Origin: Sphingobacterium tenebrionis
GTDB lineage: Bacteria > Bacteroidota > Bacteroidia > Sphingobacteriales > Sphingobacteriaceae
Assembly (NCBI RefSeq): GCF_037126265.1
Contig: NZ_JAYLLN010000005.1
Coordinates: forward strand, 1-64,000
Direction: 5' to 3'
DNA: 64,000 nt
Below the pieces are notes generated by a model. That model did no database searches and was not told the DNA's origin. It saw only the letters and a list, made by a program, of their open reading frames with translations. Of the stretch, positions 17,270 through 25,974 are shown in pieces. The first letter of the stretch is position 1, and each line of letters starts with the position of its first letter. The position numbers were made by a program, and so were the translations under genes.

Positions 17270-17367
17270 TCTCTAAATTTAATTATTTTTATAAAAATAC
17301 ACCAATTCTTATTCCATTCGTACATAAGAAAGTAAAAACTAGGTAATTGTACGCTTTTTGACTGCCA

Positions 17368-18894
17368 TTACGTCATTTTTATCGGTGAAAACACCCCCTC
17401 TTCGTCTTGGATTTTCAAAATTTGTATGGTGACTTCGTAAGTTGTGGCCCTTTCCCATCGTGCAACCAACCAAGAAATGAAGCTGAGATTAAAAAGATCG
17501 CTGTTTTCTTCCAATGCTAATAAAGCGTAGACTTTATGTTGGAAAGATTCTTTATGGACAACACTTGGATGGGTAAAGAAGTTTTCCAAAAGGGAGACAT
17601 AGTCTAGGACCTTTTCTTCTTTCGTTTGTAAAAGGTAATTGCGATAGCGTCTTCGGAAGCTTTTTATTCGCGCACTGGCCAAATCCGTCTCTTCAAATTC
17701 TCCATAAACCAGGATCTCCAACAGACTCTTTCGGATACTCCACAACATCCCCATTTTCTTTTCCAACCAGGCATCCGAATGATGGAAACGGAGGAGACCT
17801 GCCCGCGCTTGCCGATCGTGATGTTGGGTCTGGAACATGACCAAACAGATCTGCAGATCATAAGCATCTTCCATTTTTACGTTTTTACCAACTTTTTTCA
17901 GGGCATGGCCGAGTGTCTCTAAGGCTTGGGTTGGATGACCTGAAAAATGGAGGTTTAAAGCATATAACAATTGCTGCCGGTAATAGAACTGATTCCAATA
18001 ATCGGGATGGTCGGATAGTATGCTGGAAATTTGGTCCAAAATTGCTGTGCTTTTTGCATAGTTTCGGTTCCTGAAGTTGAAATTGGCCAAGTAATACAGG
18101 ATGTAGATTTTGTAATACATATGGATGGAGGATTCCTCCTTTTTGCGTTCTATGAATTGATAACTGCGGCTTACATATTTTTCCACCAATTTAAAGTTCT
18201 GATTGATGGCAGCATATTCATTGGCCAAGTACAGGACCTGGTAGAGCGATTTATAATTCATGAAATCCAGCATGGAAATCTTGTATTTCTGGATAGTTTC
18301 GGCAATAAACTGGGTCAGATCGATTACTTTTCCTTTGAGCTGTATGTCTATCAGTTCCTTTCGGAGTTGTGCATAGGCCAACTTCATCTTGGCTTCCCGT
18401 TGAATCTGGGTCTGGTTCCAAATAAATCCCTTGGATAATTCTTCGAGATCGATGGTTTCGTTCAGGTGTGCAAACTGCAGTTTCAGCAACAGGATTTCCT
18501 GTAGCAGGTTATACTCCTCATTTTCGGTGGCAATCCGTTCCGCTTTATCCAAGGAACGGAAACCTAACTTGGTTAAATTATTCTCCAGCAAATAGCGGCC
18601 AACCACCAAATAGCGCAATAACTCATATACAGCCTGATTACCTCTTTCGAATGTCTTTTGGGAAATAAATAAGAGCAGGCTATCATGTAATCTTTTCCGC
18701 AAAGCATGGTAAGAATCACGATTTTTCAGCTTTCCATACAATTTATTTATTGCATTTATATCATCAGTTTGTATCAACTCGAACAAGCGGATATTCTTCA
18801 CATCTTGCCTCTTGTTTTTATGTTTTAAATAGGCTTTGAAATCAACTTTATCTTTGTCGTTCAAGAGGTTAATCAAATCCGATAATACATCCAT
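17368..18894 (-). CDS. Large all-helical protein, possibly TPR-like
   Basis: The 508-residue protein has no signal peptide, no membrane segment and no catalytic motif that I recognise. It consists of successive amphipathic helices (YHALRKRLHDSLLLFISQK, NLTKLGFRSLDKAERIATEN, AKSTAILDQISSILSDHPDYW, GHPTQALETLGHALKKVGKN), the spacing expected of a TPR-like solenoid, so it is likely a protein-interaction scaffold. It is 98 bases upstream of the TelA partner gene on the same strand and may share its transcript. Function is unknown. Confidence 0.7.
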   Translation of the reverse strand: MDVLSDLINLLNDKDKVDFKAYLKHKNKRQDVKNIRLFELIQTDDINAINKLYGKLKNRDSYHALRKRLHDSLLLFISQKTFERGNQAVYELLRYLVVGRYLLENNLTKLGFRSLDKAERIATENEEYNLLQEILLLKLQFAHLNETIDLEELSKGFIWNQTQIQREAKMKLAYAQLRKELIDIQLKGKVIDLTQFIAETIQKYKISMLDFMNYKSLYQVLYLANEYAAINQNFKLVEKYVSRSYQFIERKKEESSIHMYYKIYILYYLANFNFRNRNYAKSTAILDQISSILSDHPDYWNQFYYRQQLLYALNLHFSGHPTQALETLGHALKKVGKNVKMEDAYDLQICLVMFQTQHHDRQARAGLLRFHHSDAWLEKKMGMLWSIRKSLLEILVYGEFEETDLASARIKSFRRRYRNYLLQTKEEKVLDYVSLLENFFTHPSVVHKESFQHKVYALLALEENSDLFNLSFISWLVARWERATTYEVTIQILKIQDEEGVFSPIKMT

Positions 18895-19024
18895 AGTCCA
18901 ACATTTTAAGCCTAAATATAGTTAAAATAACAATTTATATCGTCAGTATTTTACGAAATGTAGCTTTAAAATTTTGGATATAGACCCCAAATTTGTCTCA
19001 GTATTAATCAAAAAACTAAAAAAA

Positions 19025-19486
19025 ATGGAACCGCTAAATCACAACACAGAAGAAAACAATCCCATCAAGAATGATGGAATAAGAAATCCATTCAAACCTA
19101 CTGCCGCTTTTATAGGGGCCTCATGGATGGCTTTATTGGTCGGATCGATAAGTTATTGCATTGGATTATGGAATGCCGATATGGAGTTGAACGAAAAGGG
19201 ATATTACTTTACGATCCTCCTGTTCGGATTATTTGCAGTAATCTCCGTGCAGAAATCGGTACGCGATAGGGCCGAAGGTTTGGAAGTAACCGAATTGTAT
19301 TATGGCATCAGTTGGTTTGCAACGATTGCCGCCATCGTTCTCCTGATTGTAGGATTGTGGAACGCAGACCTTTTCCTGAGTGAAAAGGGTTTTTATGGCA
19401 TGTCCTTTATGCTCAGCATATTTGCAGCCATAGCCGTTCAAAAAAACACCCGCGACGCGAAATTGTTTAAGGACAAAGATAATTAA
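19025..19486 (+). CDS. YiaA/YiaB-family inner-membrane protein
   Basis: The 153-residue protein contains two copies of the YiaAB two-helix unit: FIGASWMALLVGSISYCIGL with NADMELNEKGYY, and YGISWFATIAAIVLLIVGL with NADLFLSEKGFY, each followed by a helix ending in a VQK(S/N)xRD motif. Such proteins are small inner-membrane proteins of unknown function. The open frame reaches back to a TTG, but I chose the ATG at 19025 (MEPLNHN). A strong terminator follows 10 bases after the stop, so it is probably a single-gene transcript. Confidence 0.85.
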   Translation: MEPLNHNTEENNPIKNDGIRNPFKPTAAFIGASWMALLVGSISYCIGLWNADMELNEKGYYFTILLFGLFAVISVQKSVRDRAEGLEVTELYYGISWFATIAAIVLLIVGLWNADLFLSEKGFYGMSFMLSIFAAIAVQKNTRDAKLFKDKDN

Positions 19487-19496
19487 CTTAGCGGTT

Positions 19497-19536
19497 ACCT
19501 TGGGGCATCTGCAGCGCAGGGCCCTGAGGTTTTTTG
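19497..19536 (+). terminator. Rho-independent terminator
   Basis: ACCTTGGGGC at 19497-19506 pairs with GCCCTGAGGT at 19521-19530 (ten pairs, two of them G-U). A small inner stem, CTGC with GCAG, extends the hairpin, and six T follow. It ends the YiaAB transcript. Confidence 0.8.
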
Positions 19537-19574
19537 CTAATTTTCTATTCGCATAATCTTACAACAAAGATATA

Positions 19575-20522
19575 ATGGAACGTAAGGATATACATATCAT
19601 CGCCCGAAACAGCGATATCACGCAGGAGAGCATCCAAAAGGCATTACAAGAAAAGGTTTTTCAGCCCAAAAACCATTGGGATGATTTTTTCCGGATCTCG
19701 ATGATGGTCCTTGGAATAGGCTTTTTCGTCATCGGGCTGATTTTCTTTTTCGCCTATAATTGGCAGGACCTGCACAAATTCGCAAAAATTGGAATCATTG
19801 AGGGTTTGATCATTTTGTTGATCATTGCCTACTTCAGGCTAAGGTTAGAACCACTTTTCAAGCAAATCATCTTATCGGGCAGTGCCTTATTGGTCGGGGC
19901 CCTGTTTGCTGTATTTGGGCAGGTCTATCAAACAGGCGCCAATGCCTATGATTTCTTTTTGGCATGGACCTTATTCATTGCCCTTTGGACTTTCGTTTCC
20001 AAATTTCCACCATTATGGATCATCTTCATCGCTTTGATCAACATCAGTTTTATCTTATATGTGGTACAGGTGGCCAACCATTGGTCCTGGCTTTACACCT
20101 ATGGGGTATTAACCTTATTCAATGGCATGGTCTGTATGATCGCCATTCTCCTTAATTTGACCGGAAAATGGGAAAAGATTCCTGCTTATTTCATTCAACT
20201 CACTGGATTAGCGAGTATAGCGATGGCCACCATCGGTATCTGTTTGGGGATCTATAAATCGTATGATCCTAATTTCTATATACTATTGGGCTTAACCGCG
20301 TACTTGTATGGGTTTGGAATATATCATGGGGTCAAGCACTATAACCTCTTTTTTCTCACGACCATTCCTTTTAGTTTGATCATCATGATTTCTGCCAGCC
20401 TATTGAAGGCTTCGGAAACGGAAGAAATGGTCTTTGTGATCGGCCTATTCATTATTGTTTCCGTAACGTTATTGGTTAGGGCACTCCTATCCTTTCAAAG
20501 AAAACACCGCTATGCAAAATAA
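19575..20522 (+). CDS. DUF2157 membrane protein
   Basis: The 315-residue protein starts with a short soluble region (ITQESIQKALQEKVFQPKNH) followed by about ten hydrophobic segments. FFFAYNWQDLHKFAKIGIIE is the hallmark of DUF2157 proteins, which are membrane proteins of unknown role. It overlaps the DUF4401 gene by 11 bases, and a GDYXXLXY-protein gene follows, so the trio is one translationally coupled operon. The same trio occurs in other bacteria, and its conservation suggests that the proteins work together in the membrane. Confidence 0.88.
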   Translation: MERKDIHIIARNSDITQESIQKALQEKVFQPKNHWDDFFRISMMVLGIGFFVIGLIFFFAYNWQDLHKFAKIGIIEGLIILLIIAYFRLRLEPLFKQIILSGSALLVGALFAVFGQVYQTGANAYDFFLAWTLFIALWTFVSKFPPLWIIFIALINISFILYVVQVANHWSWLYTYGVLTLFNGMVCMIAILLNLTGKWEKIPAYFIQLTGLASIAMATIGICLGIYKSYDPNFYILLGLTAYLYGFGIYHGVKHYNLFFLTTIPFSLIIMISASLLKASETEEMVFVIGLFIIVSVTLLVRALLSFQRKHRYAK

Positions 20523-21585
20523 AGATCTCCTACAGGATAAATTGGATTATTTCCAATCCTTACAAGCTAAAGAAATAATTTTTAACAGCGAGCATTTGGC
20601 CCAAGCCTATGAAGATCAACGTCATGATCAATCCCTTGCGATCAAGATCTTCTCCGTATTGGGGGCGGTATTTGCCTGCGGCACATTTACAGCCTTTTTG
20701 TTCATGATCAATTTTTTCCAGACCGCGTTTGGATTTATTGGAACAGGCATCGTTTTTCTTATTTCCGCATTTGTCATTGACAAAGTTGGCAAGCGCATCT
20801 TCCTGGACAGCATCAGCTTATGTTTGTTTTTATTAGGGATTGGATTGATTGCTTTTGGATTTGACCGGTTGGATGTACATGCTACCCTCGCTGCATTTTA
20901 TCTTTTTTTGATTTCCCTTGGTAGTATCGTCATTTCCCGTGGTTATATCATCAATTTTTCTGCAACCTTATTGGCGATCTGGTTTGGTTTTGCCCTATTT
21001 ATGGATGCGGAAGATCAGGAATGGTTTTATGTACTGACTGGAATCTTGGGACTACTCGCCACTTATTTCTTATGGAATGAGTCGAAGCTGATTAGTTTTT
21101 CTAAAGGGATGGCACATCGCTATCTGCCTATTCGAACCGCAGTTACCCTTGCTTTTTTGGTCGCACTGTATCCCGTATCTAGATTTACTTCGTTAGATTA
21201 TACAAGCGCATATCGAATTATCCTTTCCCTGGTCTTTATTGGGCTCATCCTCTATATCCTATCTGGAATTTTTCGTCGTATGGGTTATGGGTCCAAGAAA
21301 CAGCGACTTGGCATCCTGTTGGTATTGTTGTTTTGTTTAGCAGGCACCGTAATCTTCCCCGGTATTTCAGGAGCGCTATTGATCAGTTTGATCTGTTTTC
21401 ATATCCATTATAAAACTGGTTTTGTTGCTGGAATGATTGCTTTTCTTTATTACCTGGGACAATATTATTATGATCTGGAGTTTACTTTACTGTTTAAATC
21501 CTTACTCATGATGGGGTCTGGAATCCTGTTCCTTGCCCTATTTTTTATCACCCGTAAAAAATTGGAGAACCATGAAAAACTATAA
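20512..21585 (+). CDS. DUF4401 membrane protein
   Basis: The 357-residue polytopic protein has about ten hydrophobic helices behind a short cytoplasmic N-terminus. The position between a DUF2157 gene and a GDYXXLXY gene, with overlaps of 11 and 14 bases, and the general pattern (YLWNESKLISFSKGMAHRYL, GLILYILSGIFRRMGYGSKK) fit DUF4401. No enzymatic motif is visible and the function is unknown. Confidence 0.82.
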   Translation: MQNKDLLQDKLDYFQSLQAKEIIFNSEHLAQAYEDQRHDQSLAIKIFSVLGAVFACGTFTAFLFMINFFQTAFGFIGTGIVFLISAFVIDKVGKRIFLDSISLCLFLLGIGLIAFGFDRLDVHATLAAFYLFLISLGSIVISRGYIINFSATLLAIWFGFALFMDAEDQEWFYVLTGILGLLATYFLWNESKLISFSKGMAHRYLPIRTAVTLAFLVALYPVSRFTSLDYTSAYRIILSLVFIGLILYILSGIFRRMGYGSKKQRLGILLVLLFCLAGTVIFPGISGALLISLICFHIHYKTGFVAGMIAFLYYLGQYYYDLEFTLLFKSLLMMGSGILFLALFFITRKKLENHEKL

Positions 21586-22057
21586 ATACATCCTCATCCT
21601 ATTAAACTTGGCAGCATTGCTCATCTATTTTAATTTATCGGTCTTCAAGAAGGAAAAGATCTTGGAAGAAGGGCAATTGGTTCTTTTGAAATTGGCTCCT
21701 GTAGATCCTCGCTCGTTAATGCAAGGCGATTATATGCGTTTGAATTATGAGATCAGCAATAAGGGATGGAACATGAATATTCCTAAAAGGGGCTACTGTA
21801 TTGTCAAGTTGGACAAGGATGGAATTGGCCATTGGGAAAGGTTTCAGCCGGAAGTTTTACCCTTGGAAAAAGGGGAATACGCTTTGAATTATACGATAGG
21901 TAATTTTTCCAATATCAATATCGGTGCAGAATCATTTTTCTTTGAGGAAGGCCAAGCAGAACGGTATGAAAAAGCAGCATATGGGGGATTGCGTATAGAT
22001 GGAAAAGGGAACAGTTTATTGGTCGGGCTGTATGATACCGACAGAAAAGAGCTGTAA
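21572..22057 (+). CDS. GDYXXLXY-domain membrane-anchored protein
   Basis: The 161-residue protein has one N-terminal transmembrane helix (YILILLNLAALLIYFNLSVF) and an extracytoplasmic domain with the defining motif MQGDYMRLNYE near residue 50. The domain is known from genes beside DUF2157/DUF4401, and its function is unknown. I chose the ATG at 21572 (MKNYKY); it overlaps the preceding gene by 14 bases. It is the last gene of the trio. Confidence 0.88.
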   Translation: MKNYKYILILLNLAALLIYFNLSVFKKEKILEEGQLVLLKLAPVDPRSLMQGDYMRLNYEISNKGWNMNIPKRGYCIVKLDKDGIGHWERFQPEVLPLEKGEYALNYTIGNFSNINIGAESFFFEEGQAERYEKAAYGGLRIDGKGNSLLVGLYDTDRKEL

Positions 22058-22175
22058 AAAAACCAATAAATTGGTATTTATCATTTCTTTATTGGCATTC
22101 GTCACAAAAATTTAGGGAAGCGTAAAGGGCATATTATACTTGCATAAGTAATTCAACGAATTTAAATCGAAGCTT

Positions 22176-22313
22176 ATGTTATTTTACTTTTTAACCAATC
22201 TGCTTTTCTCGCAGCTACAGGAAACTCCACAGATTAGCCAATGGCTGGAAGTTATTTGGACTGGATACCTGAATGGTCCTTGGATCTTAAATGTACAAAA
22301 CAAACATTTTTAG
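22176..22313 (+). CDS. Possible 45-residue peptide overlapping the sensor kinase start
   Basis: An ATG at 22176 opens a 45-codon frame (MLFYFLTNLLFSQLQETPQI and so on, ending NVQNKHF) that stops at 22311-22313, 23 bases inside the histidine-kinase frame. The N-terminus is hydrophobic. It could be a small membrane peptide or a leader that couples translation to the kinase. There is no family support, and chance ORFs of this size are common. Confidence 0.3.
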   Translation: MLFYFLTNLLFSQLQETPQISQWLEVIWTGYLNGPWILNVQNKHF

Positions 22314-23415
22314 TATTTTTAAACGACAAATGACCATGGAATCAGCAACAACAATCAACCAGAAGCAGGCTTTCATCAGAAAACTAATCACCGAAATCTT
22401 TTTGGTGGTCGGGTTATCATTCCTGATATCCCTTTATATGTTTACCCAGAGCAGGGATTTCGGGGTTTTATCCATGTATATTCCCTATGCTTATTTTCTC
22501 TATGCGATAAACACCTACTACCTGTTAAAGATGTACCATCATGGGAAAATCAATAAAACGGAATATGGATTACTGGCTTTCTTTACCGCCATAGCTGGAA
22601 TGGCACCGTTTATCCTGTTCATCATCCAAGTGAATGGTAGGTATTCGCAGCGGATGATCCCCGTTGGATTAGTGGTGGCCCTTATTGTTATCCCCCTAAG
22701 TATGTATGTTTATTTTAGGACCAAGGCCAATAAACAACAGATCGCTTCCCTACAGAAGGATCTAGGTAAAACAACCGCTGAGATGAAACTGATGCAATCG
22801 CAGATCAACCCGCATTTCCTGTTCAATGTCATGAATTCGATCTATGGAATAGCGATGCAGGAAAACGCCGATAAAACCGCCAATAGCATACAGCGATTGA
22901 GCCAGATGATGCGCTTTATGCTGTTTGAAAACCAACAGGATTACATTCTTTTATCCCGGGACCTTGACTACCTAAGGGAATATGTGGCCATACAGAGCCT
23001 ACGCGTGGAGAATGTGCCGAACATCAAGATCGAATCGGAAATTGCAGATCCGGTAGAAAACTTCTACATCAATCCGATGCTGTTGATCCCTTTTGTAGAG
23101 AATGCTTTCAAACATGGCATCAGTATGGAAAAGGAATCCTGGATCAAGATCAATGCGGATATTGTTGATCGGCAGTTAAAGTTTTCGGTGTACAATAGTA
23201 TCCATCAATTGGAGGGTACCGATCTGGAAAGATCGAAATCAGGCATAGGTCTGGACAATGTCCAAGCGCGCTTGCAGGTATTTTATCCGGGAAAACATTT
23301 ATTGGTTATCGAACAGAATCAACAGGAATTCTTTGTATTCCTGACCGTGGATCTGTTGGAAGGACAACCCGATTCTGTAGTAGACATCAACAACGAATAT
23401 CATGGAAGTAATTAA
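22291..23415 (+). CDS. LytS/YehU-type sensor histidine kinase
   Basis: The 374-residue protein has four hydrophobic helices (about 34-140) and a His_kinase domain. The phospho-accepting histidine is H175 in QINPHFLFNVMN, followed by LLIPFVENAFKHG and a GIGLDNVQARL nucleotide-binding motif. There is no periplasmic sensor domain, so the signal is probably sensed in or near the membrane. An ATG 13 codons later (22330) is an alternative start. The stop overlaps the response-regulator ATG by 14 bases, so the two are translated together. Confidence 0.9.
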   Translation: MYKTNIFSIFKRQMTMESATTINQKQAFIRKLITEIFLVVGLSFLISLYMFTQSRDFGVLSMYIPYAYFLYAINTYYLLKMYHHGKINKTEYGLLAFFTAIAGMAPFILFIIQVNGRYSQRMIPVGLVVALIVIPLSMYVYFRTKANKQQIASLQKDLGKTTAEMKLMQSQINPHFLFNVMNSIYGIAMQENADKTANSIQRLSQMMRFMLFENQQDYILLSRDLDYLREYVAIQSLRVENVPNIKIESEIADPVENFYINPMLLIPFVENAFKHGISMEKESWIKINADIVDRQLKFSVYNSIHQLEGTDLERSKSGIGLDNVQARLQVFYPGKHLLVIEQNQQEFFVFLTVDLLEGQPDSVVDINNEYHGSN

Positions 23416-24094
23416 AGCTATTGCCCTGGATGATGAGCCTATTGCGCTGGATATTGTAAAGCGTTTTGCTGCAAAAGTTCCCTATTTGGCTTTACAACGA
23501 ACTTTTCTGAATGCTAGGGATGCGGAAGCCTATCTACAGCAGCATGAGGATATCCATTTGTTGTTTCTTGATGTACATATGCCCGACATCAATGGCATTG
23601 ACCTGTTCAAAAAGCTGGATCCAAAACCATTGGTTATTTTTTCCACAGCCTATCCGAATTATGCTTTGGCGGGCTTTGAGCTGGAGGCCTTGGATTACCT
23701 GTTGAAACCTTATTCGTTCGAACGTTTTGAAAAGGCTTGCCAGCGGGCGAAGGAGATGCTGGAGTTAAAAGGTGTTCTGGATACCGAACAGATTTTATAT
23801 GTTAAAGATGGGTACCAACTGGTACGGGTGAACCTGGATGAAGTCGGCTATGTGGAAGCCGTTGGCAATTATATCCGGTTCCATTTAGCGGACCAAGAGG
23901 TATTAGCGAGAATGACCATTAAGGATTTTTTGATTGAAAAAGGCACGCATGACTTTATGCAGGTCCATCGTTCTTTTGTGGTCAATAAAAAACATCTGGA
24001 TAAAATAGCCCGACAAAGTCTTTGGGTATTCGAAAATGAACTCCCTATTGGTGTAAGTTATGCGAAGTCCATCAAAGACGAATTTCAAGTCTAG
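23402..24094 (+). CDS. LytTR-family response regulator
   Basis: The 230-residue protein has a receiver domain with the acidic pair in ALDDEP (10-11), phospho-acceptor D57 in LLFLDVHMPD, and T and K in FSTAYPNYAL and YLLKPYSFERF. A LytTR DNA-binding domain follows (about 130-230, with YVEAVGNYIRFHL and FMQVHRSFVVNKKHLDKI). It is the cognate partner of the LytS-type kinase with which it overlaps. The target promoters are unknown; the nearby membrane trio is one possibility. Its TAG stop shares a CTAG with the stop of the convergent gene. Confidence 0.92.
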   Translation: MEVIKAIALDDEPIALDIVKRFAAKVPYLALQRTFLNARDAEAYLQQHEDIHLLFLDVHMPDINGIDLFKKLDPKPLVIFSTAYPNYALAGFELEALDYLLKPYSFERFEKACQRAKEMLELKGVLDTEQILYVKDGYQLVRVNLDEVGYVEAVGNYIRFHLADQEVLARMTIKDFLIEKGTHDFMQVHRSFVVNKKHLDKIARQSLWVFENELPIGVSYAKSIKDEFQV

Positions 24095-24459
24095 ATCTCC
24101 CCGTTCTTCAGCTTTTCTTTTTGGGATTTTGGGAGTGCGTTGAAGATCAGGTCATAGCTATGATCGATCATTTTATAGAGCTCCTCGTCGTTTAATTGCC
24201 TATTGGCATATACGGTATTCCAATGTTTCTTGTTCATGTGATATCCTGGAATCACACTGTGCTCATATTTCTCCCTTAATTCCACGGCATATTCCGGATC
24301 ACATTTCACATTGAACCGCAGCTCATCGATCTGATCCAATCCAACCAATAAATAGACTTTCCCTGCCAATTTGAACAGCAGATGTTCGGGTCCGAAAGGG
24401 GTATCTTCTTGGGTATTTGGCTTTGCCAGACAATAATCCCGTAGTTCTTCGATGTTCAT
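24091..24459 (-). CDS. MmcQ/YjbR-family protein
   Basis: The product has the compact alpha/beta MmcQ/YjbR (CyaY-like) fold: MNIEELRDYCLAKPNTQEDT, GKVYLLVGLDQ, RFNVKCDPEYAVELREKY, then GYHMNKKHWNTVYAN and a helical end. Members are called DNA-binding by structure, without firm proof. I chose the ATG at 24459 because families begin with the MNIEELRDYC-like helix; an in-frame ATG at 24513 would add 18 residues. It overlaps the convergent response-regulator gene by 4 bases. Confidence 0.85.
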   Translation of the reverse strand: MNIEELRDYCLAKPNTQEDTPFGPEHLLFKLAGKVYLLVGLDQIDELRFNVKCDPEYAVELREKYEHSVIPGYHMNKKHWNTVYANRQLNDEELYKMIDHSYDLIFNALPKSQKEKLKNGEI

Positions 24460-24548
24460 AGGTCTTCTTTCCCTTAAAAGTAGTAATATTTCATTTATTT
24501 TATGGAAATGCATATCTTAAAACATCATAATTATGAAACGTTTAACAC

Positions 24549-25085
24549 ATGGACGAGAAGGAATTATTACAGTATTATAAGCAGACAGGTAATTTAGATA
24601 CCCTTGGTAAGCTTTATGCGCCTTACATGTCCTTGTTGTATGGTGTGTGCTATAAGTACCTGGAAGATGCGGATCAGAGCCAGGATGCGGTGATGCAGAT
24701 TTTTGATGAGCTGATCGATAAGCTTCGGATCTATGAGGTGGACAATTTCAAGAGTTGGCTGTATGTATATGCGCGTAATTATTGTTTGATGCAATTGCGC
24801 AGGTCGAAACAGGTCACGAAACTGGATATTGAGGATAACCTGTATGAAGCCGAACTGAAGATGAGCCGTGCGGAGGAGAAGAAATGGGGCGAGCAGGATT
24901 TTGATAAATTGGAATCCTGTATGCGCACATTGAATCGGGAGCAGGAAGCTTGCATCAGGATGTTTTATTTGGAACAGAAGTGTTATAAGGATATCGCGGA
25001 TGAAACGGGTTATGATATGGCTAAGGTGAAGAGCTATATACAGAACGGAAGGCGGAATCTTAAAATATGTATGGAGAAGAAGTAA
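24549..25085 (+). CDS. ECF-type RNA polymerase sigma factor
   Basis: The 178-residue protein has a sigma region 2 (LYGVCYKYLEDADQSQDAVM, then FKSWLYVYARNYCLMQLRR) and a sigma region 4 helix-turn-helix (EQKCYKDIADETGYDMAKVK, then IQNGRRNLK). It lacks the other sigma-70 regions, so it belongs to the extracytoplasmic-function group. Its stop overlaps the ATG of a single-pass membrane protein by one base (TAATG), the usual arrangement with an anti-sigma or regulatory partner. Both likely form an envelope-signal switch. Confidence 0.92.
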   Translation: MDEKELLQYYKQTGNLDTLGKLYAPYMSLLYGVCYKYLEDADQSQDAVMQIFDELIDKLRIYEVDNFKSWLYVYARNYCLMQLRRSKQVTKLDIEDNLYEAELKMSRAEEKKWGEQDFDKLESCMRTLNREQEACIRMFYLEQKCYKDIADETGYDMAKVKSYIQNGRRNLKICMEKK

Positions 25086-25762
25086 TGGAAAATAATTATC
25101 AATTATCGAGGATCCATAATTATGTGATGGGTCTGATGAGTAAGGAGGAGATGTATGAGATGGAGCGAGAAGCTTTGGAAGATCCCTTCTTACAGGACGC
25201 TATTGATGGGTATAGGAAGCAACAAGGGGTTGATGCGCAGCGTTTGAGTTTATTGCAGCAAAGGCTGGCGAAGAAACTGGAGGCAAAGGCTGCGGATAAG
25301 AAAAGACGTTTTTATAGTTGGCACCGATTGACGATTGGATTGGCTGCTGGGGTATTGTTCATGGCGGCTTGTTCGTTGGTGTTGTTTAGGTATTTGAACA
25401 GGGTTGGGAGTAATACGACGGAGACGGAAGTGATATTGATGGAAGAGGAATTGAGGGTGAGTACGAATGTTGGGGATGGTATTGGTGGGAAAGATGTTGA
25501 TGGTAGGGCTGTTGATAGGAAGGGTGTTGATGCAGTTCCGGAGCAAGGCTGGGGGGAATTTAATGAGGAATTAAATTCGGAGTTGCGGGGTGTAGAGGAA
25601 AAAGGAAGTTTGAGATTGAGGTTTGAAGTGGAAGGTGGCAGAGCGGTGAAGGTGGAAGTTTTGAGTTCGGATAATAAGAGTTTGGATAAGGTGGTTATAG
25701 GTTTTTTGGATAAGGTGAGCTGGAAAGGAAAGAATGGGGAAGTAAGTATTGAGGTGAGGTAG
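25085..25762 (+). CDS. Single-pass membrane partner of the sigma factor, TonB-C-like tail
   Basis: The 225-residue protein has a cytoplasmic N-terminus (LSRIHNYVMGLMSKEEMYEM, resembling the start of Bacteroidota anti-sigma-like proteins), one transmembrane helix (LTIGLAAGVLFMAACSLVLF), a low-complexity acidic and glycine-rich linker, and a C-terminal domain (LRLRFEVEGGRAVKVEVLSS) similar to the start of a TonB_C domain. It likely holds the sigma factor and senses a periplasmic state. The ATG at 25085 is preferred over an upstream in-frame ATG inside the sigma gene. The coding strand is strikingly G-rich and C-poor. Confidence 0.75.
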   Translation: MENNYQLSRIHNYVMGLMSKEEMYEMEREALEDPFLQDAIDGYRKQQGVDAQRLSLLQQRLAKKLEAKAADKKRRFYSWHRLTIGLAAGVLFMAACSLVLFRYLNRVGSNTTETEVILMEEELRVSTNVGDGIGGKDVDGRAVDRKGVDAVPEQGWGEFNEELNSELRGVEEKGSLRLRFEVEGGRAVKVEVLSSDNKSLDKVVIGFLDKVSWKGKNGEVSIEVR

Positions 25763-25796
25763 GTAATGAGGTAGCCGCATCATTGCGAGGTGTACC

Positions 25797-25941
25797 GTCA
25801 TTGCGAGGAACGAAGCAATCTTTATCCTGTCATCCTGAGGGTAGTCGAAGGATCTGTACGATAGTATACGAACAGATGGTTCGACTACGCTCACCATGAC
25901 AAAGGCGAGAAGATTGCTTCGTCGTACCTCACCGCAATGAC
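25797..25941. repeat. Complete nested REP-like palindrome at a convergent junction
   Basis: The outer arms are at 25797-25822 and 25911-25941, the inner palindrome at 25829-25900. Extra half-units (CATTGCGAGG, GTCGCAATGACG) lie on both sides. The element occupies most of the 212-bp gap between the sigma partner gene and the convergent nitroreductase gene. No conventional terminator is present. Confidence 0.85.
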
Positions 25942-25974
25942 GAAGAGGGTCGCAATGACGAGACGTTAAACCCC

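Noticed and set aside
25571..25897. 108-codon minus-strand ORF over the sigma-partner gene and repeat
   Set aside because: Half of it is the repeat, the other half is antisense to a well-supported gene.
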